Shown here piece by piece: positions 33,216-39,671 of a stretch of 46,271 bases of DNA. Position numbers and translations under genes: made by a program. Below the pieces are notes generated by a model that saw nothing but the letters and a program-made list of their open reading frames with translations, ran no database searches and was not told where the DNA came from. This DNA comes from a virus. The first letter of the stretch is position 1; each line of letters opens with the position of its first letter. Where the stretch lies: positions 1 through 46,271 of IMG/VR virus record IMGVR_UViG_3300020477_000049; one strand, given 5' to 3'.

Positions 33216-33278
33216 TCAATCCTCATGACAGGGACAGAAGGGACAATCTTCACACTCGCAGGTCTCGTTGTCGCACAT
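33216..33278 (-). CDS. 20-residue cysteine-rich micropeptide
   Basis: The ATG at 33278 shares its A with the TGA of the secreted protease gene (TGATG) and has GAGGG 7 nt upstream; its stop lies 3 nt before the next ATG. The 20 residues include cysteines at 2, 7, 9, 12, 15 and 17 and a histidine at 18, with several acidic residues: a CxC/CxxC layout resembling metal-binding knuckles. It fills the gap exactly and is probably translated. It could bind metal or be a tiny regulator or inhibitor of the protease. Function unknown. Confidence 0.55.
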   Translation of the reverse strand: MCDNETCECEDCPFCPCHED

Positions 33279-34174
33279 CACTTGGCCCTCGGTAACATGA
33301 GCTTGATTGGTGTGCCAAACGGGTAAGCCTTCTCCTGAATCACCTTCCCGGTCTTGGGGTCGATTATCTGCACTCGAATTGGAGTGCGATTGATTCGGGC
33401 TAGTTCTTCCCGTTGCTCCTGCAACAACTTCAGAATATGGATGATTGCGTTGGTTCTGTCAATGTCCGAATTGAGCTTGATCCCGTCCACCTCAACCTTC
33501 TCTTCCGGGCCAATCTCGTCGACACCGCCAAAAACAGGCACGCTTGTTGTACTCTGCGACTTTTCCAAAAAAGAAACGATCTGGTCGTGCGGGGCCGCGA
33601 ACACCGCCTTATTGTTCTTGCTCCCGTGGGTTGTTACTCCAACCAGCTTTCCGTGCAGGAAAACACCCCCGCCGGAGTTGCCGGGGCGAAACTTCCCCTT
33701 CTTGACCTCCAGAAACCACCGCTTCTCGGGCAGGTTCGTGATAGAGACCCTGCCGCCGTACTCCAGTTCGGTCACCTCTGGCCCCTCGCCTCTGGGGTAC
33801 CCACAGCCGCGATACTCCAGCTTGCCGCCAGTCGTGTACTTCTCGACGACCGGGTAAACACCCAAGGTCTTGTCTGCAACACAACGGAACAGGGACAGAT
33901 CCTTGTCGCGATCAATCGCAATCCAAGTCACATTCCCGCCGCTTCCGTCTCTGTTCCAGAAGGCGTTTACGGCTCCTACTTTGGGCGCGCAGTGTGCGGC
34001 GGATATCCCAATCGCGACTGTCCCTTTCCTGCCAATAACTGTCCCAGAGCATCCGTTCACCCGGATACTTGAGTCCAAAAAGTCGTTCGCTAGAGTAGGG
34101 TCCGTCGACAGCGACAGGACACACAAAGCTACAGACAGAGGGACGAGCAGCCAAGCTAGTAATCGTTTGCGCAT
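33278..34174 (-). CDS. Secreted trypsin-like serine protease 2
   Basis: The 298-residue protein has a signal peptide (MRKRLLAWLLVPLSVALCVL) and a trypsin-like triad: SAAHC (His61), DKDLSLF (Asp92) and RPGNSGGGVF (Ser167, GxSGG). The C-terminal third (about 210-298) is helical and probably a separate domain ending in a beta hairpin. It is unlike protease 1 apart from the triad. The start at ATG 34174 is supported by GGGGG 7 nt upstream, which lies inside a hairpin. It should act outside the cytoplasm; a role in envelope breakdown or host surface cleavage is inferred. Confidence 0.8.
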   Translation of the reverse strand: MRKRLLAWLLVPLSVALCVLSLSTDPTLANDFLDSSIRVNGCSGTVIGRKGTVAIGISAAHCAPKVGAVNAFWNRDGSGGNVTWIAIDRDKDLSLFRCVADKTLGVYPVVEKYTTGGKLEYRGCGYPRGEGPEVTELEYGGRVSITNLPEKRWFLEVKKGKFRPGNSGGGVFLHGKLVGVTTHGSKNNKAVFAAPHDQIVSFLEKSQSTTSVPVFGGVDEIGPEEKVEVDGIKLNSDIDRTNAIIHILKLLQEQREELARINRTPIRVQIIDPKTGKVIQEKAYPFGTPIKLMLPRAK

Positions 34175-34216
34175 AAGAAAACCCCCGTACCCTCAATTTT
34201 CGTTGAGGGCCGGGGG
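34175..34216 (-). promoter_or_regulatory. Hairpin joining resolvase stop and protease 2 ribosome site
   Basis: On the minus strand CGGGGG/CCCCCG and CCCTCAA/TTGAGGG form a stem at 34182-34216, followed by TTTTCTT and then the ATG at 34174. The TGA of the RuvC-like gene lies in the inner helix, and the GGGGG ribosome site of protease 2 lies in the outer helix. It looks like a terminator, but it could equally be a coupling element opened by upstream ribosomes. Confidence 0.6.
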
Positions 34217-34705
34217 CTTGTCAACAAGGTGGAGTTCTCTGTAGGCAATCCCCACAGCGAGGGCTGCCCACATGTCCCCGGTCACTCCATAGAGCGGGCC
34301 GGGGCTTCTCTTCGTTCCGATGGCATCAGATCCACTCGACCCGTACCTCTCGATGAGGCAGCTTCGCACCTGCGAATCGTTCTTCTTCCGGTGTCCCCGG
34401 CAGATATGATTCTTTACCTCTCGTCGCGTAATGCGAGCGATGGGATGGTGCTTTCTGGCCGCTTCTAGGAATCTTCCGATCCACACCAGCGTCTCGAAGA
34501 CCTCGTTACCCACAGGCTTCCCGTAGCTGGACATCATCTCGATAACCACAAGGTCTACCGTATGCCATCCGTACAGGTTGAGTGCGAGTCCATCCAAGAC
34601 TTCTTCATTGTCCCGCTTACCAAGCCCCGTGACAGTGTTGGCATCTCCAACAACCGTCCACGCAGACTTATAGGTACCGGGGTCAATCGCCAGTATGTTT
34701 ACCAT
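34193..34705 (-). CDS. RuvC-like Holliday junction resolvase
   Basis: The 170-residue protein begins MVNILAIDPGTYKSAW, the first RuvC acidic motif (Asp8 in DPGT), followed by VVIEMMSSYG (Glu56) and GVTGDMWAALAV (Asp144), the RNase H-fold nuclease set. It cuts branched DNA during replication or before packaging. It starts at ATG 34705 with GGAG 4 nt upstream and overlaps the preceding small gene. It is close to other recombination genes. Confidence 0.75.
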   Translation of the reverse strand: MVNILAIDPGTYKSAWTVVGDANTVTGLGKRDNEEVLDGLALNLYGWHTVDLVVIEMMSSYGKPVGNEVFETLVWIGRFLEAARKHHPIARITRREVKNHICRGHRKKNDSQVRSCLIERYGSSGSDAIGTKRSPGPLYGVTGDMWAALAVGIAYRELHLVDKPPALNEN

Positions 34706-34901
34706 CGTACTCCTGCTGCCTTTCCCAGAATACTTGATATGCGTCTAGTGACTCCTTCGTGCCCGGAGTTGTTGCCATGTACGCGAAAAAGGCTTCATTG
34801 AGCCTTTTTTCTCGCAGTCTCAATGGGTATTGTTCGGCGAGGTATCTCTCGTGACTCTTCTCCCTCGCCTCCTTCTCCAGACTTCTGGCTTCTTCGGACA
34901 C
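34683..34901 (-). CDS. Small charged helical protein, unknown
   Basis: A 72-residue protein with start GTG 34901, supported by GAGGAGG 6 nt upstream (an in-frame ATG 6 codons earlier contains that ribosome site). It is Glu/Arg-rich and helical (EARSLEKEAREKSHERY) and ends in an acidic stretch. It overlaps the end of the replication-initiation-like gene by about 107 nt and the start of the resolvase by 23 nt. The long overlap makes it less certain than its neighbours. Confidence 0.4.
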   Translation of the reverse strand: MSEEARSLEKEAREKSHERYLAEQYPLRLREKRLNEAFFAYMATTPGTKESLDAYQVFWERQQEYDGKHTGD

Positions 34902-35364
34902 GCACGGCCTCCTCTTCATATAGCAAACGGAAACGGCTGAAAACAGAGGAACGACTATAGTCGTCCATGTTACAGAGATTGTTCCACCCAATCTCCCTGA
35001 CTGCTGAGACGATTGCATCGTCCCGCAACCATTCTCTCGCCTCCTTCGGCTGGCCCATCCCAAACTGGGACACAGCCTTCCGAACTTTATTGAAGGCGTC
35101 TTCGGCAGTAACTTCGGGCTTGCGCCCCTGCCACCAGTCATCCCGGTCATCCGCCCACCGTTCTTGGTTGAACCAAGTGGAGGGATGTGGGGTAAACTGG
35201 CTGTCTTGGCCCTCTCGGGCCTCGGCATACTCCTCGACAGCGTCAAGGAGCAAACCGAACGGCTCTTCTAGCAGAGCCTTCTTGATGGCCCTCAACGCAG
35301 CCTTCCTCGCAACCTTGCGGGGGTAGGCCATGTAGATGGTCATCGCTTGCTCGTCGAGTGTCAT
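34795..35364 (-). CDS. Replication-initiation / helicase-loader-like protein
   Basis: The 189-residue protein starts at ATG 35364 (GGAGGGGG 4 nt upstream, overlapping the preceding stop as ATGA). The opening YPRKVARKAALRAIKKAL followed by HPSTWFNQERW is the pattern of the C-terminal half of phage primosome/replisome-organiser proteins, where a YPrk...K helix precedes 'P.p.tWlnqgrW'. The tail is Arg/Glu-rich. It may load the host helicase. No ATPase motif is seen, and no polymerase gene accompanies it. Confidence 0.5.
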   Translation of the reverse strand: MTLDEQAMTIYMAYPRKVARKAALRAIKKALLEEPFGLLLDAVEEYAEAREGQDSQFTPHPSTWFNQERWADDRDDWWQGRKPEVTAEDAFNKVRKAVSQFGMGQPKEAREWLRDDAIVSAVREIGWNNLCNMDDYSRSSVFSRFRLLYEEEAVRVRRSQKSGEGGEGEESREIPRRTIPIETARKKAQ

Positions 35365-35615
35365 TCGACCCCCTCCGTTGCAAGTGCAATGGCGACACGA
35401 ATGTCATCCTGCTCCATGTTCTTGAGAAGGTGGATGTACCCGTATTTCTGGCCGGGAGCAGTCCTGTTGAATATCGCGAAGTTCTTTGTCGGGTCGTTCT
35501 GACCGGCGAGCTTTATGCCCTGATGGTCGTATCCGAACACCGACTGCCACTTGCACGAATGGCAGGAGCAGTTCTCCGACACCTCCGGGGTATCCGTAAT
35601 CTCAATTTCTGGCAC
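35361..35615 (-). CDS. Small zinc-site protein, unknown
   Basis: The 84-residue protein starts at GTG 35615, without a well-spaced ribosome site, so the start is tentative. A CxCxxC group (SENCSCHSCKWQS) in the first third could bind metal. The rest is alpha/beta with Gly and Asn. The stop overlaps the next ATG as ATGA, so it is probably coupled to the replication protein. Confidence 0.45.
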   Translation of the reverse strand: MPEIEITDTPEVSENCSCHSCKWQSVFGYDHQGIKLAGQNDPTKNFAIFNRTAPGQKYGYIHLLKNMEQDDIRVAIALATEGVE

Positions 35616-35642
35616 CTCACGGGTGTAGGCAAGGACTGCGGG

Positions 35643-35804
35643 TCACCCCCCGCCCTCGCCGTCCGTCCACTTGTTGGCGTTCTTGCCGCAGCAGATCGGA
35701 GTACCCTTCACGCAGTGCCACCAGAGGTTTTGTTTTTCCTCTGGGTGGAGCCGAGACAAGCACTCGGCCATCTCTTCCACAAACTCTCTCTTCACTAAGT
35801 CCAT
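35643..35804 (-). CDS. Short Cys-containing protein, unknown
   Basis: The 53-residue protein starts at ATG 35804 with an excellent ribosome site (GGAGG, 5 nt). It has Glu/Lys/Arg and cysteines including CVKGTPICCGK, and ends in a Gly/Glu/Asp-rich tail. A Cys-His set resembling a small zinc site is possible. It lies directly after the tRNA genes in the transcription order. Confidence 0.5.
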   Translation of the reverse strand: MDLVKREFVEEMAECLSRLHPEEKQNLWWHCVKGTPICCGKNANKWTDGEGGG

Positions 35805-35838
35805 TTTTACCTCCAAGGACAAGGAAAGGAACGTGGAG

Positions 35839-35909
35839 TGGACCTGCCGGGAATCGAACCCGGTTGCCGTTGCGGTTTTTAAGACCACGAGGCTCCACCT
35901 GTCAGGCCC
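35839..35909 (-). tRNA. tRNA-Leu (anticodon UAA)
   Basis: On the minus strand GGGCCTG and CAGGTCC form the acceptor stem (one G-U pair). The anticodon arm is GTGGT-CTTAAAA-ACCGC with anticodon UAA. The T arm is CCGGG-TTCGATT-CCCGG. The 71-nt length is short: the D loop is only 5 nt and the variable region is 8 nt, unusual for a leucine tRNA, which normally has a long variable arm. The CCA end is not encoded. It may support reading of UUA codons in a GC-rich genome. Confidence 0.75.
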
Positions 35910-35969
35910 CGTGGGCATCCGTGCCCGTCGGGCGGAGGCTCCCTCCTCCCAAACGCATCCTTGCCCGAG

Positions 35970-36077
35970 GTTGCAGGCTGGGACTCGAACCCAGCTTGCT
36001 CGAAAAGCAATCCACACCCATCGAGCAGTCCAAGGGTGTTGTAGAAGGCATCCAATTCCACCACACCCTTCTGCAAC
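35970..36077 (-). tRNA. tRNA-like cloverleaf of 108 nt, type not assignable
   Basis: GTTGCAG and CTGCAAC close a perfect 7-bp acceptor, and GCTGGG-TTCGAGT-CCCAGC is a T arm one pair longer than normal. Inside, AAGGGTGT/ACACCCTT makes an 8-bp first arm whose 23-nt loop contains a leucine/serine-type D phrase (GGTGGAATTGG). TGCTCGA/TCGAGCA makes a 7-bp second arm with a 17-nt loop. No 7-nt anticodon loop is apparent; GGGTGT occurs twice, allowing rival pairings. It is either a diverged tRNA or a tRNA mimic. It follows the SSB-like gene. Confidence 0.55.
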
Positions 36078-36085
36078 TTTCCGCT

Positions 36086-36586
36086 CTAGAACGGGACTTC
36101 CTCGGAAGAAACTTCAGCCTTGGCCTCAGCCTTGGGCTTGGTCTTCTTTCTGACTGTCCCGTACAGTCGATCCAACTTCTTCGCAACGTCCGAGTCTGAA
36201 ACAAAAGAATCAGCCTCGACAGTGCGAGGGAAGTCAAAGTTGTCGTACACCTTCTCTCCACTCTGGGAGTGAGAGCAACGCAACTCAACTTCGATCCCCT
36301 TCAGGGACGTTCCGCCTTCGGTCTTCGGGTCGAGGCTCGACCAGCTACCGTCCCATTCAGGACACAAGGACTGGAGCTTCTCAGTGGAACGCTCCACGTT
36401 CTTGTCGCTGTTGAGCCAGAGGGACGTCCGGCGAGTGAACTCACCGGTAATCGTGTGCCTCTGTGACCCCTCGACTGATGCGATGGGTCGAATGACCAGA
36501 CCAAAAAACTCGGTCCCGTTGGGCGTCGTGCTGAAGTATTGATCTTCAACCCGACAGAGATACATACCCGGTTCGTAATGTGCCAA
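36086..36586 (-). CDS. Single-stranded DNA-binding / DUF669-like protein
   Basis: The 166-residue protein starts at TTG 36586 (GAGGAG 7 nt upstream), 4 nt after the Sak4-like stop; this start is chosen over a later ATG. The N-terminal part is beta-rich (GMYLCRVEDQYFST, TEFFGLVIRP), the C-terminal part is Lys/Ala/Glu-rich and ends in SSEEVPF, an acidic tip like that of SSB proteins that recruits partners. DUF669-type proteins often follow Sak4-like annealing ATPases. It probably coats single strands during recombination. Confidence 0.55.
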   Translation of the reverse strand: MAHYEPGMYLCRVEDQYFSTTPNGTEFFGLVIRPIASVEGSQRHTITGEFTRRTSLWLNSDKNVERSTEKLQSLCPEWDGSWSSLDPKTEGGTSLKGIEVELRCSHSQSGEKVYDNFDFPRTVEADSFVSDSDVAKKLDRLYGTVRKKTKPKAEAKAEVSSEEVPF

Positions 36587-36590
36587 GGTA

Positions 36591-37394
36591 TTACTCCTCT
36601 CTCGCTTCCAGTATTGCTTCAGTAAGATTCGACCATGCCTCCTTACCGGAGGCCCCGCCCTCGATCTCTCTCGGGAGTCCAAAGCGGTTCTTGGCATCGA
36701 ACGCCGCACTGTACTCGGTGTACAGCACTCGGGACTTTCCTCCCTTGCCCTTTGCCCGACTTCCGTCCTCCTGAACCTCAACGTAGTAGTTGTAGAACAG
36801 GACGGCGTCAGCCCAACGGTGCGTAATCTGCCACGTTTTGGCGTGGCACGCTGCTTGGTAGCGGTCGTAATCAGAACCCTCTGGGTTCTTGAAGGGGCGG
36901 ATCTGGATGTGTTCCAAGAACACAATCGTCATCCCCTTCTCGTCACGAAGGCAGTCCAAGGCTTTCAGCATTTCCCGCCACTCGGCGAGAGAGATTTCGT
37001 AGCCACGATGATAGGCCTGAAACCCCTTGTCTCCCCAGTCCCCCGCAAACTCCTTGTTGCACACATATTCGTGGCACAGGTGTTCGAGGCAGGACAGGGT
37101 GTCGATGACAAGTGCCTTGTGATCGTGCTTCTGAGTTCTCAACTCTTCCAGCACTTCCAAGGCCGCTTGCCAGCTCTCCACCGGCTCCAAGACCGGCACA
37201 TCTTTAGGAATTGACCCCGACGACTTCAACAAGTCGTAGGAGTTTTCCTGCTTGAATGGCATCATCAAGCCACCCGGAACCCAAGCTCCGATAGTGGTCT
37301 TCCCGATCCCCGGCTGGCCAGTAATGACCATAGACGAAGGACGTCGAGAGGTTTTCCTTGATATGCCCTCAAGCCATTTCGTTGCGGTTCCCAT
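36591..37394 (-). CDS. Sak4-like RecA-family ATPase (AAA_24)
   Basis: The 267-residue protein starts at ATG 37394 (GGAGG, 8 nt). Walker A is GQPGIGKTT (about 26-34) and Walker B is HKALVIDTLS, with later polar motifs, matching the AAA_24/Sak4 family of phage single-strand annealing ATPases. It overlaps the end of the nuclease gene by 26 nt. With the SSB-like and nuclease proteins it forms a recombination unit, typical of phages that recombine rather than encode their own RecA. Confidence 0.75.
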   Translation of the reverse strand: MGTATKWLEGISRKTSRRPSSMVITGQPGIGKTTIGAWVPGGLMMPFKQENSYDLLKSSGSIPKDVPVLEPVESWQAALEVLEELRTQKHDHKALVIDTLSCLEHLCHEYVCNKEFAGDWGDKGFQAYHRGYEISLAEWREMLKALDCLRDEKGMTIVFLEHIQIRPFKNPEGSDYDRYQAACHAKTWQITHRWADAVLFYNYYVEVQEDGSRAKGKGGKSRVLYTEYSAAFDAKNRFGLPREIEGGASGKEAWSNLTEAILEAREE

Positions 37395-38448
37395 TAGAGT
37401 CGCCTCCTTCCAGTTGGAATCCCGAAACTTCCGACCAGTACACGTCCATGACGTGGTGCCAGACGGTTCCGAAGAACAGTGCGTCACTGTCCGTCGTGTC
37501 GTGTTTCTCCAGACCAAGCTCGTAACGGAAGTGATGCTTCCGCTGACAGGTCTGGAAACATTTGAGTCTGCTGTTGGTCAGCACCTCTTTGTCGCTGTCG
37601 ATATCTTCGACGTCCAACTCAGGATGCACCTCGCCCCGCTTCCAGTTTCCACTGTCGGGCGAGTCGCTGCCCTCGCAGATGCCCAGATAGCGGCACGGTG
37701 TTCCCCATTGAAGACACGCACCGGAGTTGTAGGTGTGCCGCTTGTGCGACTCATACCTCTTCCTCGCGGAGACTATGTTTGCCGACAAGTCCCACATGTT
37801 TTGGTTGTGGGTATACAGGTCGTCCTTCAGTGTCGGGACCGAACGTCGAGCGAAGTATTCAGTCGGGTCTCTGTAGACCGTGTCGTATACTCTCGCCTCG
37901 AACATATCGTCGTTCTCTGTGTCCATCTCCAGTTGAGGCATAGACAAAGAGTCTAGCGTCAACTGCTTCACAGGAGAGTCGTAGTACTTACCGGTCTCAA
38001 GTATCGAACGTCTCGCCGCTTGGGCGATTCGCTTCGGCCTGATCTGCGGCTTTCGCACAACGTCCCAGACAATCCGGTCCACTTCGATCCCGTTAGCTCT
38101 CAGCAGTATCTCGTACTGCTTTGGCTGCCCCTCAATCTGGAGAACCCTCCAGTAGTCAGAGTCGGCACCGATCTTGGACGAGGTTGTCTTGTGGTCGTAA
38201 AGGACGACCTTGCCATCCTCGCGGACGACCTTGTCGAGCTTCCCAGAAAGAACAAACTTTCGGCTCCTCCTGTTGGTGTCCAAGTTGTACAATGGACACC
38301 AGTACGTCTTCTCGACCGACAGGACTTCGAGGTCGCTTGTGTGAGACCACCAGATGCGGTCATACGCCCTCAGCATCCCCTTCATCATTGCCCCCATGTG
38401 ACCATGCGGACAGTGACTTTCGATGACCTCGATACATTTCAAGTTCAC
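37369..38448 (-). CDS. PD-(D/E)XK nuclease, RecB/Cas4-like, motif order permuted
   Basis: The 359-residue protein starts at GTG 38448 (GGAGG, 7 nt). The catalytic part lies near the front: LSGKLDKVV, LYDHKTTS (the D/E-x-K core), and QIEGQPKQYE. A Cys group (CLQWGTPCRYLGICEG) follows. The segment SRLKCFQTCQRKHHFRYELG with ALFFGTVWHHVMDVYW, which normally opens this nuclease family, is found at the end instead. The arrangement looks circularly permuted. It probably resects DNA in the recombination unit. The family reading is from memory of the pattern. Confidence 0.6.
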   Translation of the reverse strand: MNLKCIEVIESHCPHGHMGAMMKGMLRAYDRIWWSHTSDLEVLSVEKTYWCPLYNLDTNRRSRKFVLSGKLDKVVREDGKVVLYDHKTTSSKIGADSDYWRVLQIEGQPKQYEILLRANGIEVDRIVWDVVRKPQIRPKRIAQAARRSILETGKYYDSPVKQLTLDSLSMPQLEMDTENDDMFEARVYDTVYRDPTEYFARRSVPTLKDDLYTHNQNMWDLSANIVSARKRYESHKRHTYNSGACLQWGTPCRYLGICEGSDSPDSGNWKRGEVHPELDVEDIDSDKEVLTNSRLKCFQTCQRKHHFRYELGLEKHDTTDSDALFFGTVWHHVMDVYWSEVSGFQLEGGDSNGNRNEMA

Positions 38449-38526
38449 CTATTCGCCTCCTTTCAGTTGTCAAAGAACTGAACTCACAGGGATTCTAACA
38501 CCCCCTTAGAGGAAGGCAAGTAAAAA

Positions 38527-38796
38527 ATGTCAGAAAAAACGACGTCCCGAGCAGAAATACGCATCGGAGATCACACATATATCGTCCTTTGCGACCCCAA
38601 GTGGGAGTCAATCGAGCAAATCGACGACAAGCTGGTCGACGTTTTGTACTCGTGGACGCAGGAATTCGAGAACTTTGGGTGCCCGGACATGATCTCCCTG
38701 ATCGACGGCATTAGCCTGTCGACACAAATGGATCACCTAGACGGACTGCTCTCAGCCCTCAAGGAGCGGGGGTTTGCTTCCCCGCCTCTAGATTGA
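38527..38796 (+). CDS. Isolated small acidic protein on the opposite strand
   Basis: The 89-residue protein starts at ATG 38527 (GAGGAAGG 10 nt upstream). It has a beta-rich N-terminus (RAEIRIGDHTYIVLCDPKW) and a helical acidic remainder. It is the only rightward gene in a leftward operon, diverging from the nuclease and overlapping the end of the wHTH gene by 38 nt. It fills a 300-base gap with no leftward gene, which supports it. No sigma-28-like element precedes it. Confidence 0.5.
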   Translation: MSEKTTSRAEIRIGDHTYIVLCDPKWESIEQIDDKLVDVLYSWTQEFENFGCPDMISLIDGISLSTQMDHLDGLLSALKERGFASPPLD

Positions 38797-39025
38797 AGCG
38801 GTAGTGCGCTGAAAAGTACTTGCTCCCGTTGATTCCGACACGGCGGAAGTTCTTCACCTCCACCAGCCCGTGATCTTTTGCGTCGGAAATCCGGGTCTGG
38901 GCTGTGCGGAGGCTGACGCCCCACTCTTCTGCCCACTCCTTCGCTGACTTCCACCCCTCAGGCGGGCCACCGTACTCCCGAGACTCCCTGCCGAGTGCGG
39001 CTTCCAGTTCTTCCAGCGTGATCAT
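38759..39025 (-). CDS. Winged helix-turn-helix DNA-binding protein
   Basis: The 88-residue protein starts at ATG 39025; a TTG ten codons earlier with GGAGG is an alternative. Residues 1-65 look like a winged HTH (GWKSAKEWAEEWGVSLRTAQTRISDAKDHGLVEV, the recognition helix being about 31-45). The end is basic. It overlaps the membrane protein upstream and the plus-strand gene downstream. It may regulate phage genes, for example the divergent pair around 38.5 kb. Confidence 0.6.
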   Translation of the reverse strand: MITLEELEAALGRESREYGGPPEGWKSAKEWAEEWGVSLRTAQTRISDAKDHGLVEVKNFRRVGINGSKYFSAHYRFNLEAGKQTPAP

Positions 39026-39315
39026 CGTGTCCCTTTTGCCCACAATCGCCTCCAAGGTTTGATGAAGTAATGCCCAACAAAGCCCCCGATCCTCTTAAGT
39101 CCCAGCCTCTGGCGGAGAAAGTTTTCAAGATCGGTCAAGGGGCAACTCACCCCTCTAGCAAACATCAGGAAAAGTATAGACGACATGCAAGGAACGGCAA
39201 TATACCAATCCGTCAAAAACGGAAGCACGAAGAAAGCCAGCACGTTGGCCACGACAATGTAGCCATGAAACACAACCAGAGCAGCAAGGGCGATTTTCAA
39301 CGCCTTTTTTTCCAT
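39022..39315 (-). CDS. DUF2784-like membrane protein
   Basis: The 97-residue protein starts at ATG 39315 (weak ribosome site). It has two or three hydrophobic segments (about 6-26, 28-50) and then CPLTDLENFLRQRLGLKRIGGF, the 'CPLT.lE..LR...g' hallmark of DUF2784-type membrane proteins. Such proteins are known in bacteria; the role is unknown. Possibly a host-envelope modulator or a small lysis component. Confidence 0.6.
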   Translation of the reverse strand: MEKKALKIALAALVVFHGYIVVANVLAFFVLPFLTDWYIAVPCMSSILFLMFARGVSCPLTDLENFLRQRLGLKRIGGFVGHYFIKPWRRLWAKGTR

Positions 39316-39409
39316 GTCAAAGAACCAGACAACAAAAGGAAACACAGGGAAAAAAACTGAACCACCACCACAGCCTTGGTGGACAAAAGCACGGGATGCA
39401 TATCGCCCA

Positions 39410-39469
39410 CTAATCCTCCCACTCCTCGCACATCTGGACCAGAAGATACAAGATGATCTTGTCACTCAT
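39410..39469 (-). CDS. 19-residue peptide, tentative
   Basis: ATG 39469 overlaps the previous stop by 8 nt (ATGAGTGA), the same junction as at 29102, with GAGG upstream. The peptide begins MSDKIILYLLVQMCEEWE and looks like one amphipathic helix. It is very short and could be chance; listed because of the coupling and its repeated junction type. Confidence 0.25.
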   Translation of the reverse strand: MSDKIILYLLVQMCEEWED

Positions 39470-39671
39470 TGGCCTCGGCCTCCCGGTCTATCCATTCCTG
39501 AACCATTTCATTCCAGAGGTTGATTCCAGATTGCGTTGTGAAGTGCAGGGCCACGAGATTGCAATCCTCACACACAACGCCACTAAACAGTGAGCCTTCT
39601 ATGGCCCGGTAGTTTTCTTTTATATCCGGTATACCCCCACAGTCGGGGCAGTCTAAGATTGGTTGTTCCAT
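39462..39671 (-). CDS. Zinc-ribbon (Lar-like) small protein
   Basis: The 69-residue protein starts at ATG 39671, sharing its A with the upstream TAA (TAATG), with GGAG upstream. It has CPDCGGIPDI and VCEDCNLVAL, two CxxC knuckles, and LWNEMVQEW near the end, like small restriction-alleviation (Lar) zinc ribbons. A second Lar-like protein is encoded at 40320-40631. Lar proteins can moderate host restriction enzymes; the role here is inferred. Confidence 0.55.
   Translation of the reverse strand: MEQPILDCPDCGGIPDIKENYRAIEGSLFSGVVCEDCNLVALHFTTQSGINLWNEMVQEWIDREAEANE

Noticed and set aside
34683-35246. Long form (187 codons) of the small gene before the resolvase
   Set aside because: The upstream two-thirds overlaps the replication-initiation-like gene and has no ribosome site. 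The GTG at 34901 follows GAGGAGG.
35879-36076. 65-codon frame over the tRNA-like element
   Set aside because: It overlaps the paired acceptor and T arm exactly, and the composition is not protein-like. RNA is the better explanation.
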